From contig JAKONB010000413.1 of NCBI GenBank assembly GCA_022702195.1, forward strand, positions 1 to 22,174: a DNA stretch of 22,174 nt, in the 5' to 3' direction. The translations under genes were made by a program, and so were the position numbers. The stretch is from Beijerinckiaceae bacterium (GTDB taxonomy: Bacteria > Pseudomonadota > Alphaproteobacteria > Rhizobiales > Beijerinckiaceae). The number at the start of each line of letters is the position of its first letter. The first letter of the stretch is position 1. Shown here piece after piece: positions 1-8,532 of this stretch. The notes beneath the pieces were generated by a model. It ran no database searches and was not told where the DNA came from. It saw nothing but the letters and a program-made list of their open reading frames with translations.

Positions 1-72
1 AGCTGCGGCGCCGCCCACTACGAGGCGGCGTGCGACGAAGGTTCGCTCGGAAGCGACCGAGGTCTTGCGTAG
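1..72 (+). CDS. Possible C-terminal fragment of a gene entering from the left (partial)
   Basis: Frame 1 is open from the window edge to a TAG at 70-72. The first dozen or so codons are nearly all G- or C-ending, as in the real genes here. The short peptide has two Cys and begins SCGAAHYEAAC. It would be convergent with the SRPBCC gene. Only 23 residues are visible and no family is recognisable, so it may be chance coding bias. Confidence 0.25.
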   Translation, partial: SCGAAHYEAACDEGSLGSDRGLA

Positions 73-304
73 GCCCGGCCGGTCTTAGCGCCAGCACGAG
101 ACCCGTTGGAGACACCGCGACGCGAAAGGGGTCCCGGCGGAGACGCCGGAGCCCGGGACGCCGGGGAACCGGCAAAACATAGAGCGCAAACAAGGGTTCC
201 GCGGCGTCCCGCGTCCCCGGTTTGGGTTTCTCTTAGGCCATGCCCCCGGCGCGAGAATCGCGCGCGGGGGTGAAGCCGCGTGGCTGGGTCGTTGGAAACG
301 GGCT
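73..304. other. Intergenic region with GC-rich hairpins
   Basis: No convincing gene lies here. Two dyads are visible. One is a perfect 6-bp stem closing a GAGA tetraloop (134-149), nested in an outer dyad GTCCCGG/CCGGGAC at 131-159. The other is a stem at 243-270. Neither is followed by a clear T-run on either strand. They could mark the convergent end of transcription or be repeat-like elements. Confidence 0.4.
243..270 (-). terminator. Candidate terminator hairpin after the SRPBCC gene
   Basis: CCCCCG (243-248) pairs with CGGGGG (265-270), and GCGCG (249-253) with CGCGC (259-263) around the loop AGAAT, with one bulged G. It lies about 35 bp past the stop of the minus-strand SRPBCC gene. 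The lack of a T-tract makes intrinsic termination uncertain. Confidence 0.35.
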
Positions 305-790
305 CTACTTGGACTTGTCGGCGATCGCCTTCAGGCCGGATTCGTAGATGCCCGTGATGGCGTCGGTGGCCACCGCGTCCGGCACGCCCTTGGCCTTGAA
401 GGTCCCCTTCCAGCTCACCGTCGAGCCGGATCCCTTCGGCGCGACCGCCAGGGTGGAGCTGTAATCGGAGACGGGGAGTGGCCCCGAGACGATGGCGTAG
501 GTGTAGTCCATCGCCGTGTCGTCGCGCGCGGTCTGCGATTCGACGAGGGTGCCGCCGCCCTTCAGGCCGAGCGTGCGCAGGCTCTTGCCGCCATCCTTCG
601 ACAGCACGCACGTCTCGACGACCGGGTGCCATTGGCCGATGCCGCAGAAATCCCCGATGGTCGCCCAGACCTTGGCCGGGGGGGCGGCCACGTCCACCGA
701 TTTCGCCACGTCGAGTGCGAGGCTCGGCGCGGTGCCGGCGAGGAGGACGAGGCCGGGCAGTGCGAGCCTGCGCAACAGAGGACGCGACAT
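305..790 (-). CDS. Secreted SRPBCC-family protein (MxaD-like)
   Basis: A 161-residue protein. It has an N-terminal signal peptide (MSRPLLRR, then a hydrophobic stretch, likely cleaved after about residue 25 at SLA). The mature part follows the polyketide cyclase/START-like (SRPBCC) pattern: VDVAAPPAKVWATIGDF, then IGQWHPVV, then beta-strand segments and a C-terminal helix. The start is supported by a strong purine-rich ribosome site (GGAAGGAAA) just upstream. SRPBCC proteins bind hydrophobic ligands. Periplasmic members in methylotrophs include MxaD, which assists methanol dehydrogenase, but that link is only a family resemblance here, as no mxa or xox gene is in the window. It is divergent from leuA. 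A G7 run (678-684) lies within the coding region. The family call is good; the substrate is unknown. Confidence 0.85.
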   Translation of the reverse strand: MSRPLLRRLALPGLVLLAGTAPSLALDVAKSVDVAAPPAKVWATIGDFCGIGQWHPVVETCVLSKDGGKSLRTLGLKGGGTLVESQTARDDTAMDYTYAIVSGPLPVSDYSSTLAVAPKGSGSTVSWKGTFKAKGVPDAVATDAITGIYESGLKAIADKSK

Positions 791-923
791 GGCGTTTCCT
801 TCCCAAGAGTCTTGGTTCGCGGCCCGAATGGCCAGACCTGCGAGCTAGGCCGATCGCGGCCTCGGACAATGGCCGGATCTCCATTCCTCCGCATCGTGAA
901 CGGCCGGTCGATCGCGCCGATGC

Positions 924-952
924 TTGTCAAGCGCCTGCCCGGGGGGTAGGAA
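924..952 (+). promoter_or_regulatory. Candidate leuA promoter
   Basis: TTGTCA (924-929, one mismatch from TTGACA) is followed after 17 bp by TAGGAA (947-952). This would start transcription near 960, shortly before the leucine leader ORF at 1016. It is the best match I found in the gap, but consensus matches in alphaproteobacterial DNA are weak evidence. Confidence 0.3.
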
Positions 953-1015
953 ACCCGCATCCGCAGACGGAATGGACCCATTTGGGCCGCCGCTGCCCTT
1001 CGGGAGAGACGAGCC

Positions 1016-1117
1016 TTGGCCAGCGCCGGCTCCACGCGCAGCACCGCCGACGCCGCTTTCGCGGCCGCGCGGACCTGCGCGCTTCTCTCCGGCCTGCTTC
1101 TCCTTACCTGCCCCTGA
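1016..1117 (+). CDS. Leucine-rich leader peptide of leuA (attenuator ORF)
   Basis: A 33-codon ORF upstream of leuA. It starts with TTG at 1016, preceded by GGGAGAG (1002-1008) at a 7-nt spacing, and ends with TGA at 1115-1117. Near the C-terminus are six Leu codons within eight (LLSGLLLL, 1082-1105), followed by Thr-Cys-Pro and stop. A Leu-codon run just before a stop, followed at once by hairpins and then leuA, is the layout of ribosome-mediated attenuation known for amino-acid operons in Proteobacteria. The ribosome would sense charged tRNA-Leu. There is no ATG or GTG start in this frame, so the TTG start is an inference. The peptide itself probably has no function. It overlaps the long but spurious upstream extension of the leuA frame. 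Confidence 0.65.
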   Translation: MASAGSTRSTADAAFAAARTCALLSGLLLLTCP

Positions 1118-1194
1118 GGGCCGTCCGGGCGCGTGCGCCTGGGCCTTCAGGGGAGCGTATCGCGACACAACCACGCTCCGCCGGTGCGGTGGAG
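1111..1194 (+). promoter_or_regulatory. Mutually exclusive hairpins of the leuA attenuator
   Basis: Three overlapping dyads can be drawn. A pairs 1111-1122 with 1142-1153 (CCCCTGAGGGCC with GGCCTTCAGGGG, 12 bp with one G-U). B pairs GGAGCGT (1152-1158) with ACGCTCC (1173-1179). C pairs 1176-1182 with 1188-1194 (7 bp with one G-U, loop of 5). A and B share two bases and B and C share four, so B excludes the other two. A's 5' arm contains the leader stop codon and would be covered by a ribosome near the end of the leader. No T-tract follows C, so control could act by termination, Rho access or translation of leuA. The regulatory logic is not resolved. Confidence 0.5.
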
Positions 1195-1254
1195 CCGATT
1201 CCAGGCGCGCTCGCCCGCAGCGACCGGCCCGCGCCGCGCAACAGGACACTTCCC

Positions 1255-2820
<1,566 letters not shown>

Positions 2821-2834
2821 CCGAGAAAATACCG

Positions 2835-2866
2835 CCCCGGGGCTGGACACCCCCGGGGGGCTTTGC
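2835..2866 (+). terminator. Candidate terminator of leuA
   Basis: CCCCGGGG (2835-2842) pairs with CCCCGGGG (2851-2858) around an 8-nt loop, followed by GGCTTTGC. It starts 14 bp after the leuA stop. The 8-bp GC stem is strong, but the T-tract is only three bases. Confidence 0.6.
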
Positions 2867-2923
2867 TATCAGCCCCCTCGTCGCGGCGGGTTTGGTGGCC
2901 CGCAGTGATCGCCGCAAGGCAAC

Positions 2924-2999
<76 letters not shown>

Positions 3000-3039
3000 A
3001 ATACCTCAAACACCCAGGCCAAGGCCTAGTTGCCGGATG

Positions 3040-3053
3040 TCTCCCATGGGAGA
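3040..3053. repeat. 14-bp perfect palindrome between the tRNA genes
   Basis: TCTCCCATGGGAGA is its own reverse complement. It lies in the 154-bp spacer between the two tRNA-Lys genes. It could be a protein site or chance; no function is evident. Confidence 0.3.
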
Positions 3054-3153
3054 GATATGGGGACTGAAGACAGGGGAGCGACGCTTTCGGGCGCACCGCT
3101 CCATCCCCTCGTTGTGGCGGATTGGTGGGCCGCAGCGAGCGCCGCAAGGCAAT

Positions 3154-3229
<76 letters not shown>

Positions 3230-3249
3230 AGCCTCTCAAGCGCTGAGGC

Positions 3250-3677
3250 ACATTCGCGGCATACGCCACTGGGGCGGGGACGCCTCGCGCGATCAGCCGC
3301 TGCGCTGCGCTCAGCCCTTCACAAGATCGCGCTCTTTCGGATCTGATCCGCCGCCTCGCCGAGCGCTGGGGCCGCGACGGCCTCGCCGTGAGCACGCGCT
3401 CACGGTCCGCTGCGCGGACGATTGGCGCCACCTCGCCCAAGAGTCTCCGGGTGTCCGGAAATGCCTCCCCGTCGGCCCAGGTGCAGCAACCAACGATCGC
3501 ACGCTGACGGTGGCCGGCATCACGAAGCGCCATCACCGTTCAATCATCGGCGAGGTCAGGAATCTGGTTGCCGCGTGTGAAGGCACACTTTGCTTGATAG
3601 GAGGGCATATCGCTCAAGGAATAGGCGAAGATGCCCGTCCGTTCATCATGATGTTACCAGCCTTACGGAAGGACATC
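3250..3677. other. About 430 bp without a recognisable gene
   Basis: The plus frame 0 is open through this region into the small secreted protein gene, but the translation is Arg/Pro-rich and shadow-like, and a good signal-peptide start lies at 3678. I see no integrase remnant, no repeated tRNA 3' end and no RNA gene. The upstream promoter of the secreted protein gene is presumably near 3550-3660, but I cannot place it. Confidence 0.4.
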
Positions 3678-3977
3678 ATGAAGATCCTCACGCCTCTGAT
3701 CCTCGCCGCCCATCTCGTCGGCTTCGCCACCGGCGGAGCGGTCGCCCAATCCGCGCGGTGGAACGCCCTCAGTCAGCCGCCGACCTATCGGGCGGCGGAA
3801 CAACGGGTGGAGGCGCAGACCACGAACCCGCGCCGCGATCCCACCGGCATCCTGCGGGGACAAGGCGTGAGCAGCCTGTATGGCGGCATGGGGAATATGG
3901 GCGGCGGATCGGGCCGCAGCGCCAATACCGGCATCGGTCTCGGTGGGCTCGGTGCGTCCCAGGGCGCGCGCAACTGA
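3678..3977 (+). CDS. Small secreted hypothetical protein, Gly-rich C-terminus
   Basis: A 99-residue protein. The N-terminal signal peptide (MKILTPLILAAHLVGFATGG, cleavage probable after AVAQ near residue 24) sends it to the periplasm or outside. The mature part is polar, with many Asn, Gln and Arg, and ends in a Gly/Ser-rich tail (YGGMGNMGGGSG, then GIGLGGLGASQG). I recognise no domain or catalytic motif. The ATG at 3678 was chosen over upstream in-frame starts because it begins the signal peptide and follows a purine-rich ribosome site (GGAAGGAC). It is convergent with the small membrane protein gene at 4099-4383. Confidence 0.7.
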   Translation: MKILTPLILAAHLVGFATGGAVAQSARWNALSQPPTYRAAEQRVEAQTTNPRRDPTGILRGQGVSSLYGGMGNMGGGSGRSANTGIGLGGLGASQGARN

Positions 3978-4035
3978 CGCGTTCTGTGCCGAAGCGGTGA
4001 CCGGTCCGGCGCGATGACATACGACACGGCAAAAG

Positions 4036-4083
4036 GGCTCGAGCGCCCGTCGCGATCCGAGGATCCTGGCCGACGCTCGAGCC
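4036..4083. terminator. Candidate bidirectional terminator between convergent genes
   Basis: GGCTCGAGCG (4036-4045) and CGCTCGAGCC (4074-4083) form a perfect 10-bp inverted repeat. The 28-nt loop contains a small nested dyad GATCC-GA-GGATC. It lies between the stops of two convergent small genes. There is no clear T-run on either side. Confidence 0.4.
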
Positions 4084-4098
4084 GCTCGTCGGCTCGGT

Positions 4099-4383
4099 TC
4101 AGGCCGCTCGGCTGCCGGTTTTTTCGGGGTGGGATTGCGCGGGCGCATCCGTCGTCTGCGCAAGGCTGCGCAGGGCCGCCACCATGTCGTCGGTCTGGGT
4201 ATCGAGTTCGGATTGGCTGATCCAATCCGGTCCGCGCTGGCGCGAGATGTGGACGGCTGCCAGGACCGCGCAGAGGCTGCCGCCGAGCGGGGCCGCCAGC
4301 ACGGCCGAGACCAGGCCGAGGGGCGCGAGGAGCGAGACGGTGGCGAGGCCGCCGCCGATCGCGGCGAACATCAGGACGAACAT
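4099..4383 (-). CDS. Small two-helix membrane protein, function unknown
   Basis: A 94-residue protein. Two hydrophobic segments (about residues 1-20 and 22-45) are followed by a polar, probably cytosolic tail with a short amphipathic stretch (DTQTDDMVAALRSLAQ) and a disordered C-terminus. The start at 4383 is preceded by GAGGGA at normal spacing, and upstream in-frame residues look like shadow translation. No family is recognised. It is divergent from the FAD oxidoreductase gene with about 145 bp between starts, so the two may share a control region. Confidence 0.65.
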   Translation of the reverse strand: MFVLMFAAIGGGLATVSLLAPLGLVSAVLAAPLGGSLCAVLAAVHISRQRGPDWISQSELDTQTDDMVAALRSLAQTTDAPAQSHPEKTGSRAA

Positions 4384-4528
4384 CGTCAAGTCCCTCGAGC
4401 GACCGGGCTGGATGCACGGCCATGCAAGGACGATGCGGCACGATCGTAAGAATCCAGTTAATCCCGGTCCGCGCCTTGCCGGACCGGCGCCGGCCGCGTG
4501 TATCGAGGGTTTCGGCTCACATATCGGG

Positions 4529-5842
4529 ATGGGAATGGTCGGGACAGACAGGCGCGATCCGTCGCGGGCGGAGGTGGTGGTGATCGGGGGCGGCATGGTC
4601 GGGCTTGCCTCCGCCATCGCTCTGAGGGAGCGCGGACTGGACGTGCTCCTGTGCGATCCCGGCGAGGCGCGGGCGCGGACCTCCTTCGGCAATGCCGGCG
4701 TGCTCAGCCGGGGCTCGATCCTGCCCATGGCCGGGCCGGCTTTGTGGGGAAAGCTCCCCGCCTATCTGCGCAACGCCGACCGGTCCCTGCGCCTGCGCCA
4801 CGCCCATGTGCTCCGCGTGCTGCCCTGGACGGCGCATTTCCTCGCCGCGGCCCGGGCCAGCGCCTGGCGGCGGGCGGCGGCGGCCCTCGCGCCGCTCACC
4901 GCCGCGGCCTATGGCGAGCATGAACGCCTCGCCGCGCGGGCGAGAGTGTCCCATCTTCTGCGACGCAACGGCTGGATCAAGCTCTACCGCACCGAGGCCG
5001 CCTTCGCGGGCGCCGCCCTGGAGCGCGAGATCCTGCGCGATCACGGGGTCGCCCTCGACATCCTCAACGGCGCAGCGCTCCGCGACCTGGAACCGGCCCT
5101 GGTCCGGCCCTACGCCCGGGCCATGCTGCTGCCGGAGACGGGGGCGGTGGGCGATCCGGGCGCCCTGGTGGAGGCCTTCGAGGCCCTGTTCGCCGACCTC
5201 GGCGGCCGGCGGATCAATGCCGGCATCACCGGCCTGACCCCCGGGGAAGGGGGCTGGGTCCTGCGCCACGACGCCGGCGAGGTCCGCGCCCGCCAGGTGG
5301 TGCTGGCCGCTGGCGCGGCTTCCGCCGCCATCGCCCGGCCGCTCGGGTACCGCTTCGCCTTCGCCGCCGAGCGGGGTTACCACCGCCATTACGCGCTCCA
5401 TCCCGAGAGCCCGCCCCTGACCCGGCCGGTCCTCGACACCGGCGCGGGCTCGATCATCGCGCCGATGGGCGAGGGACGTGTCCGCGTGCTCTCCGGCGTG
5501 GAACTCAACGCCCGCGAGGCGCCCCCCGATTACCGGCAGATCGAGGCCGCCTCCACCGAGGCCGCCGGAACTTTGCGCCTCGGCAACACCCTCGACAACC
5601 AGCCCTGGATGGGGGCGCGCCCTTCGACGCCGGACGGGATGCCGGTGATCGGCCGGGCGCCCCGCCATGCGGGGCTGATCTTCGCCTTCGGACACGGGCA
5701 TATCGGCCTCTCCACCGGCCCGATCACCGGGCGTCTCGTGGCGGATCTCGTCACCGGATCGGAGCCCACCGTGCCGCTGGCCCCGTTCGCCCCCGAGCGC
5801 CTGCTGCGCTGGCCGCGCCTGCGCACCGGATCGGTCGCCTGA
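4529..5842 (+). CDS. FAD-dependent oxidoreductase, DadA-like (DAO family)
   Basis: A 437-residue flavoprotein of the D-amino-acid oxidase/dehydrogenase family. The Rossmann FAD motif VVVIGGGMVGLASAIALRER lies at about residues 16-35, ending in an acidic residue at D43. SFGNAGVLS (52-60) is the segment typical of DadA proteins. A second FAD contact is VVLAAGAAS, and the C-terminus has DGMPVIGRAP and FGHGHIGLSTGP, the usual flavin-closing motif. Length matches DadA (about 430). DadA-type enzymes oxidise D-amino acids to keto acids and pass electrons to the respiratory chain. Relatives use sarcosine, proline or other amines, so the substrate is not fixed. ATGs at 4529 and 4535 are both possible starts. 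No alanine racemase gene lies beside it. Confidence 0.88.
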   Translation: MGMVGTDRRDPSRAEVVVIGGGMVGLASAIALRERGLDVLLCDPGEARARTSFGNAGVLSRGSILPMAGPALWGKLPAYLRNADRSLRLRHAHVLRVLPWTAHFLAAARASAWRRAAAALAPLTAAAYGEHERLAARARVSHLLRRNGWIKLYRTEAAFAGAALEREILRDHGVALDILNGAALRDLEPALVRPYARAMLLPETGAVGDPGALVEAFEALFADLGGRRINAGITGLTPGEGGWVLRHDAGEVRARQVVLAAGAASAAIARPLGYRFAFAAERGYHRHYALHPESPPLTRPVLDTGAGSIIAPMGEGRVRVLSGVELNAREAPPDYRQIEAASTEAAGTLRLGNTLDNQPWMGARPSTPDGMPVIGRAPRHAGLIFAFGHGHIGLSTGPITGRLVADLVTGSEPTVPLAPFAPERLLRWPRLRTGSVA

Positions 5843-5954
5843 CGCACCGGACGGAACCCGCATTGACGCATCCGCGTGCAGGTTGCATGTCGATTCCGTC
5901 GGAGTCGCCCGAGGCGGCCGCGTGCCCTGTCCCACCGCCGGAGACTCGATCGCG

Positions 5955-7478
5955 ATGCGTCTGAGGGTGCGTCTCGACGGGCGTCATATCCGCCGCTGGC
6001 ACCTCGGATTGCTCGGGGGGGCCGCGGCCCTGCCGGGCGTCTCGGTCTCGGTCGAGACGAGACCCGCTCCCGAGGCGCTGCCGGACAATGCAGGCGTGCT
6101 GTTCCGGCTCGAGGCGCTCATCGCCCGGCTGCCCCGCGACGGGGCCTCGGCGGCGGTCCCGCCCGGCGCGCTGTCGGCCTATCCCGGCCCCGATCTCGAG
6201 CCGCCGGACCTGATCCTCGACCTGTGCGGCGACGTGCCGTCGAACGCGAGCGAGCGCGTCTGGCGGCTGGCCTTCGACGGCGTCTGCGGCGAGGCGGGCC
6301 TGTTCGCCGCCCTGGTCGATGGCCGTCTGCCCATCGTCACCCTGCGTGAGGGGGCGCGGCTCGTGGCCTCGGGCCGCCTCGGCACCGAGCGGCGCGGCGT
6401 GATCCTCAGCGCTTTCGAGGATGCGTTGGTGCGCAGCACCGGCCTGATCCTGTCCGCCCTCGTGGGCGGCGCGCCGAGGCTCGACCCATCGGCCCTCGAC
6501 CCTTTGCCGCCGCCCCCGCCCGTCGCCCTGTCGGCCCGTCTTCTCGGCGCCCGTGCCCTGCGGATGACGGCGCGGGCAGTGGCGCGCCGTCTCTACCACC
6601 TCTGCTACCGGGCGCCGCATTGGCGCGTGAGCTGGCGGCGCCTCGCGGGACCTGACCTCATCGACCTGCGCGCGCATCCCGAGGGCGGCTGGCGCGACCT
6701 GCCCGATGACGGGCGGCGCTTCTACGCCGATCCGTTCCCGATCCGGAGGGACGGCGTCACGACGCTGTTCGTGGAAGATTTCGCGCACACCACCGGCAAG
6801 GGCATCATCTCGGCGATCGCCTTCGGTCCCGAGGGGCCTGCCGGCACGCCCGTGCCGGTGCTGGAGGAAGCGCATCACCTCTCCTACCCGTTCGTCTTCG
6901 CCCGCGACGGCGCGACCTGGATGATCCCGGAGAGCGGCGCCCACGGCACGGTCGACCTCTACCGTGCCCGGGCCTTCCCGGGCGGCTGGGTGAAGGAGGC
7001 GACGCTCCTGTCCGGGCTGACCGCGAGCGACGCCACCCTGGTGGAGCATGGCGGGCTGTGGTGGATGTTCGCCACCGTGCGGACCTTCGATCCCGCCGCC
7101 CATCCGCGCGCGGCTCTGGGCTCGTACTCGGACGGGCTGCATCTGTGGTCGGCCCCCGATTTCCGCGGCCCCTGGACCGCGCATCCGGGCAATCCCGTCC
7201 TGGTCGACATCGCGGCGGCCCGCTCCGCCGGTCGCATCGTCGCGCGCGGGGGCGCGCTCATCCGTCCGGTGCAGGATTGCCGGCGGGGTTACGGCGAAGC
7301 CCTGGCGCTGGCGCGGATCGACCGCCTCGACGGGGGCGGCTACCGGCAGACCGTCGAGACGATCCTGCGGGCCGGTCCAGGTTTTCCCGGCAACCACCTC
7401 CACACCCTGAACCGATGCGCCGGGCTGGAAGTCATCGATGGGTCCAGTCGCCTGTCGCGCCTCACGTTCCGGCGGTAG
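5955..7478 (+). CDS. Beta-propeller protein of the glucosamine-inositolphosphorylceramide transferase type
   Basis: A 507-residue protein with two parts. Residues 1-190 form an alpha/beta domain (MRLRVRLDGRHIRRWH, later LILDLCGD) resembling a formyltransferase-like N-terminus and ending in a Pro-rich linker (LPPPPPV). Residues 250-500 look like a GH43-like five-bladed propeller: RFYADPFPI (255-263), LFVEDFAHTTGKG (271-283), HHLSYPFVF (307-315), MIPESGAHGTVDLYRA (323-338), then DATLVEHGGLWWMFAT. These motifs match the bacterial relatives of plant GINT1, which attaches sugars to inositolphosphorylceramide. In bacteria the role is unproven, but such genes are often near surface-polysaccharide genes, as here. 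An earlier in-frame ATG (5883) exists; 5955 fits the domain start better. A G7 run is at 6015-6021. Confidence 0.7.
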   Translation: MRLRVRLDGRHIRRWHLGLLGGAAALPGVSVSVETRPAPEALPDNAGVLFRLEALIARLPRDGASAAVPPGALSAYPGPDLEPPDLILDLCGDVPSNASERVWRLAFDGVCGEAGLFAALVDGRLPIVTLREGARLVASGRLGTERRGVILSAFEDALVRSTGLILSALVGGAPRLDPSALDPLPPPPPVALSARLLGARALRMTARAVARRLYHLCYRAPHWRVSWRRLAGPDLIDLRAHPEGGWRDLPDDGRRFYADPFPIRRDGVTTLFVEDFAHTTGKGIISAIAFGPEGPAGTPVPVLEEAHHLSYPFVFARDGATWMIPESGAHGTVDLYRARAFPGGWVKEATLLSGLTASDATLVEHGGLWWMFATVRTFDPAAHPRAALGSYSDGLHLWSAPDFRGPWTAHPGNPVLVDIAAARSAGRIVARGGALIRPVQDCRRGYGEALALARIDRLDGGGYRQTVETILRAGPGFPGNHLHTLNRCAGLEVIDGSSRLSRLTFRR

Positions 7479-7779
7479 AGGGGGCTTTATCGGCGGTTGA
7501 GGTCCGGCATGCCACTCAGACTTGCGGATAGGTGCGGATAAGCACGGGGATCGTTCGCCTTTTCCCATCGTCACATGCTAAACCGTACCAATCCCGCCTG
7601 AAGCCGATCCGCGCGAAGGTGTGTGGACTGCCCTCCCGCCGCCCGACCGCTTGTCTTCGCGGTCCATCCGGCACGCATCGTGACCGCATCGGTCGCTGAG
7701 CCGGGCGAGGCCAACCTCGCCGGGGCTTGCGCATGATGTCGTGGCTGCGACGCAGGGAGGGGTCGAGGATAGGAATGCG
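7479..7779. other. About 300 bp intergenic with small repeats and a hairpin
   Basis: No gene is convincing here. TGCGGATA occurs twice, 10 bp apart (7522-7529 and 7532-7539), on the same helix face. A perfect 7-bp hairpin GGCGAGG-CCAA-CCTCGCC lies at 7704-7721, about 60 bp before the next gene. They may be an operator and an upstream terminator, but neither is proven. Confidence 0.35.
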
Positions 7780-8007
7780 ATGAGCGACGAGACCGACGCC
7801 CGGACCCGATCCGAAGAGCGTGCCGAGCGCGCCGAACGGATGGCCAAGGAGGGTGCCCAGGCCATGGCGGAGCATCTCGCTTCGGTGAAGGCGGTGGACG
7901 ACCGCACCGTGAAGCTGCGTGCTCTGCGTCTGGCCAAGGAAGCCGCCGATGCCGAGGCCAAGGCGGCCGCCGCGGCCGCGGCGCCTCCGAAGCGCAAGCG
8001 CTCCTGA
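7780..8007 (+). CDS. Small charged hypothetical protein
   Basis: A 75-residue protein, almost wholly helical and charged. It begins MSDETDARTRSEERAERAER, continues with an Ala/Lys-rich helix and ends in a basic tail PPKRKRS. No domain is recognised. The ATG at 7780 has AGGA upstream; an in-frame GTG at 7741 is an alternative. It is followed 22 bp later by the BrnA-like gene, so the two are probably co-transcribed. It does not look like a BrnT toxin, being too short and lacking its beta-sheet core. The basic tail could contact nucleic acid. Confidence 0.6.
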   Translation: MSDETDARTRSEERAERAERMAKEGAQAMAEHLASVKAVDDRTVKLRALRLAKEAADAEAKAAAAAAAPPKRKRS

Positions 8008-8029
8008 GCCGGCCCCGAGGAAGAGTCAG

Positions 8030-8299
8030 ATGGCATTCGAGCGCTCCCGTCGCCCGAGCGACCCCCGCCAAGCGGCCGAGGCCGCCTTCAAGGCAGCGAC
8101 CACCAAGCCGAGCGAGTCGGCGTCCCGGCCCGCCGCCAAGCCCGCCGCCGTGGCGGGGCAGGCCACCGCCCCGGTGCCCGGCGCCCGCGAGATGGTGACC
8201 CTGCGCCTCGACCGCGCCGTTCTGGAGCATTTCCAGAAGGACGGCCCCGGGTGGCAGGATCGGATCAACGCGGCGTTGAAGGCGACGGTCGGTCTCTGA
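8030..8299 (+). CDS. BrnA-type antitoxin-like protein
   Basis: An 89-residue protein. An N-terminal disordered Ala/Pro/Lys-rich part (1-50) precedes a C-terminal segment with MVTLRLDRAVLEHF, then GPGWQDRINAALK. This looks like the ribbon-helix-helix C-terminus of BrnA antitoxins, where a beta strand is followed by a helix and a G-W-Q-x-R-I-N motif. BrnA binds its own promoter and neutralises the BrnT ribonuclease. No BrnT-like gene is adjacent, so this is either an orphan regulator or works with the 75-residue protein upstream. A good ribosome site (AGGAAGAG) precedes the ATG. The family assignment rests on motif memory only. Confidence 0.6.
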   Translation: MAFERSRRPSDPRQAAEAAFKAATTKPSESASRPAAKPAAVAGQATAPVPGAREMVTLRLDRAVLEHFQKDGPGWQDRINAALKATVGL

Positions 8300-8326
8300 T
8301 CATCCCGGGTCTTGAATGACACGTGC

Positions 8327-8340
8327 GCCCCCAGAGGGGC
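8327..8340. terminator. Weak hairpin between convergent genes
   Basis: GCCCC (8327-8331) pairs with GGGGC (8336-8340) around the loop CAGA, in the 233-bp gap between the BrnA-like gene and the convergent GT2 gene. The stem is short and has no T-tract. Nothing else in this gap is recognisable. Confidence 0.25.
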
Positions 8341-8532
8341 CTGCGTTTCGTGACCGGGCTTCGACCTGCGACGCCGGCACGGCGCGAGAACCTTCGGCTC
8401 GAATCCGATACAGTCCCCACTCGATCGGAGCGGTGACTGTGTCGATTCAGTCCGCGCGGTGGTCTCGATTCGCCGAACCCGGTCGACGCCGACCGTCTGT
8501 CCGACTGGCGCAACTCGGGATGGCGCTCAGGG

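Noticed and set aside
678..684. G7 tract in the SRPBCC gene (and another at 6015-6021) as phase-variation sites
   Set aside because: Seven G is within expectation for such GC-rich DNA and the tracts are not at catalytic motifs; only the G9 tract was kept.
478..1254. N-terminal extension of the leuA frame of about 259 residues
   Set aside because: The translation is Arg/Pro-rich shadow sequence, overlaps the SRPBCC gene on the other strand, and the family length is reached from the ATG at 1255.
4517..5935. 472-residue open frame antisense to the FAD oxidoreductase
   Set aside because: Low-complexity Gly/Arg/Glu-rich shadow of a clear gene.
5751..7574. 607-residue open frame antisense to the propeller gene
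   Set aside because: Shadow frame; Arg/Gln/Pro-rich with no signal, helix or domain pattern.
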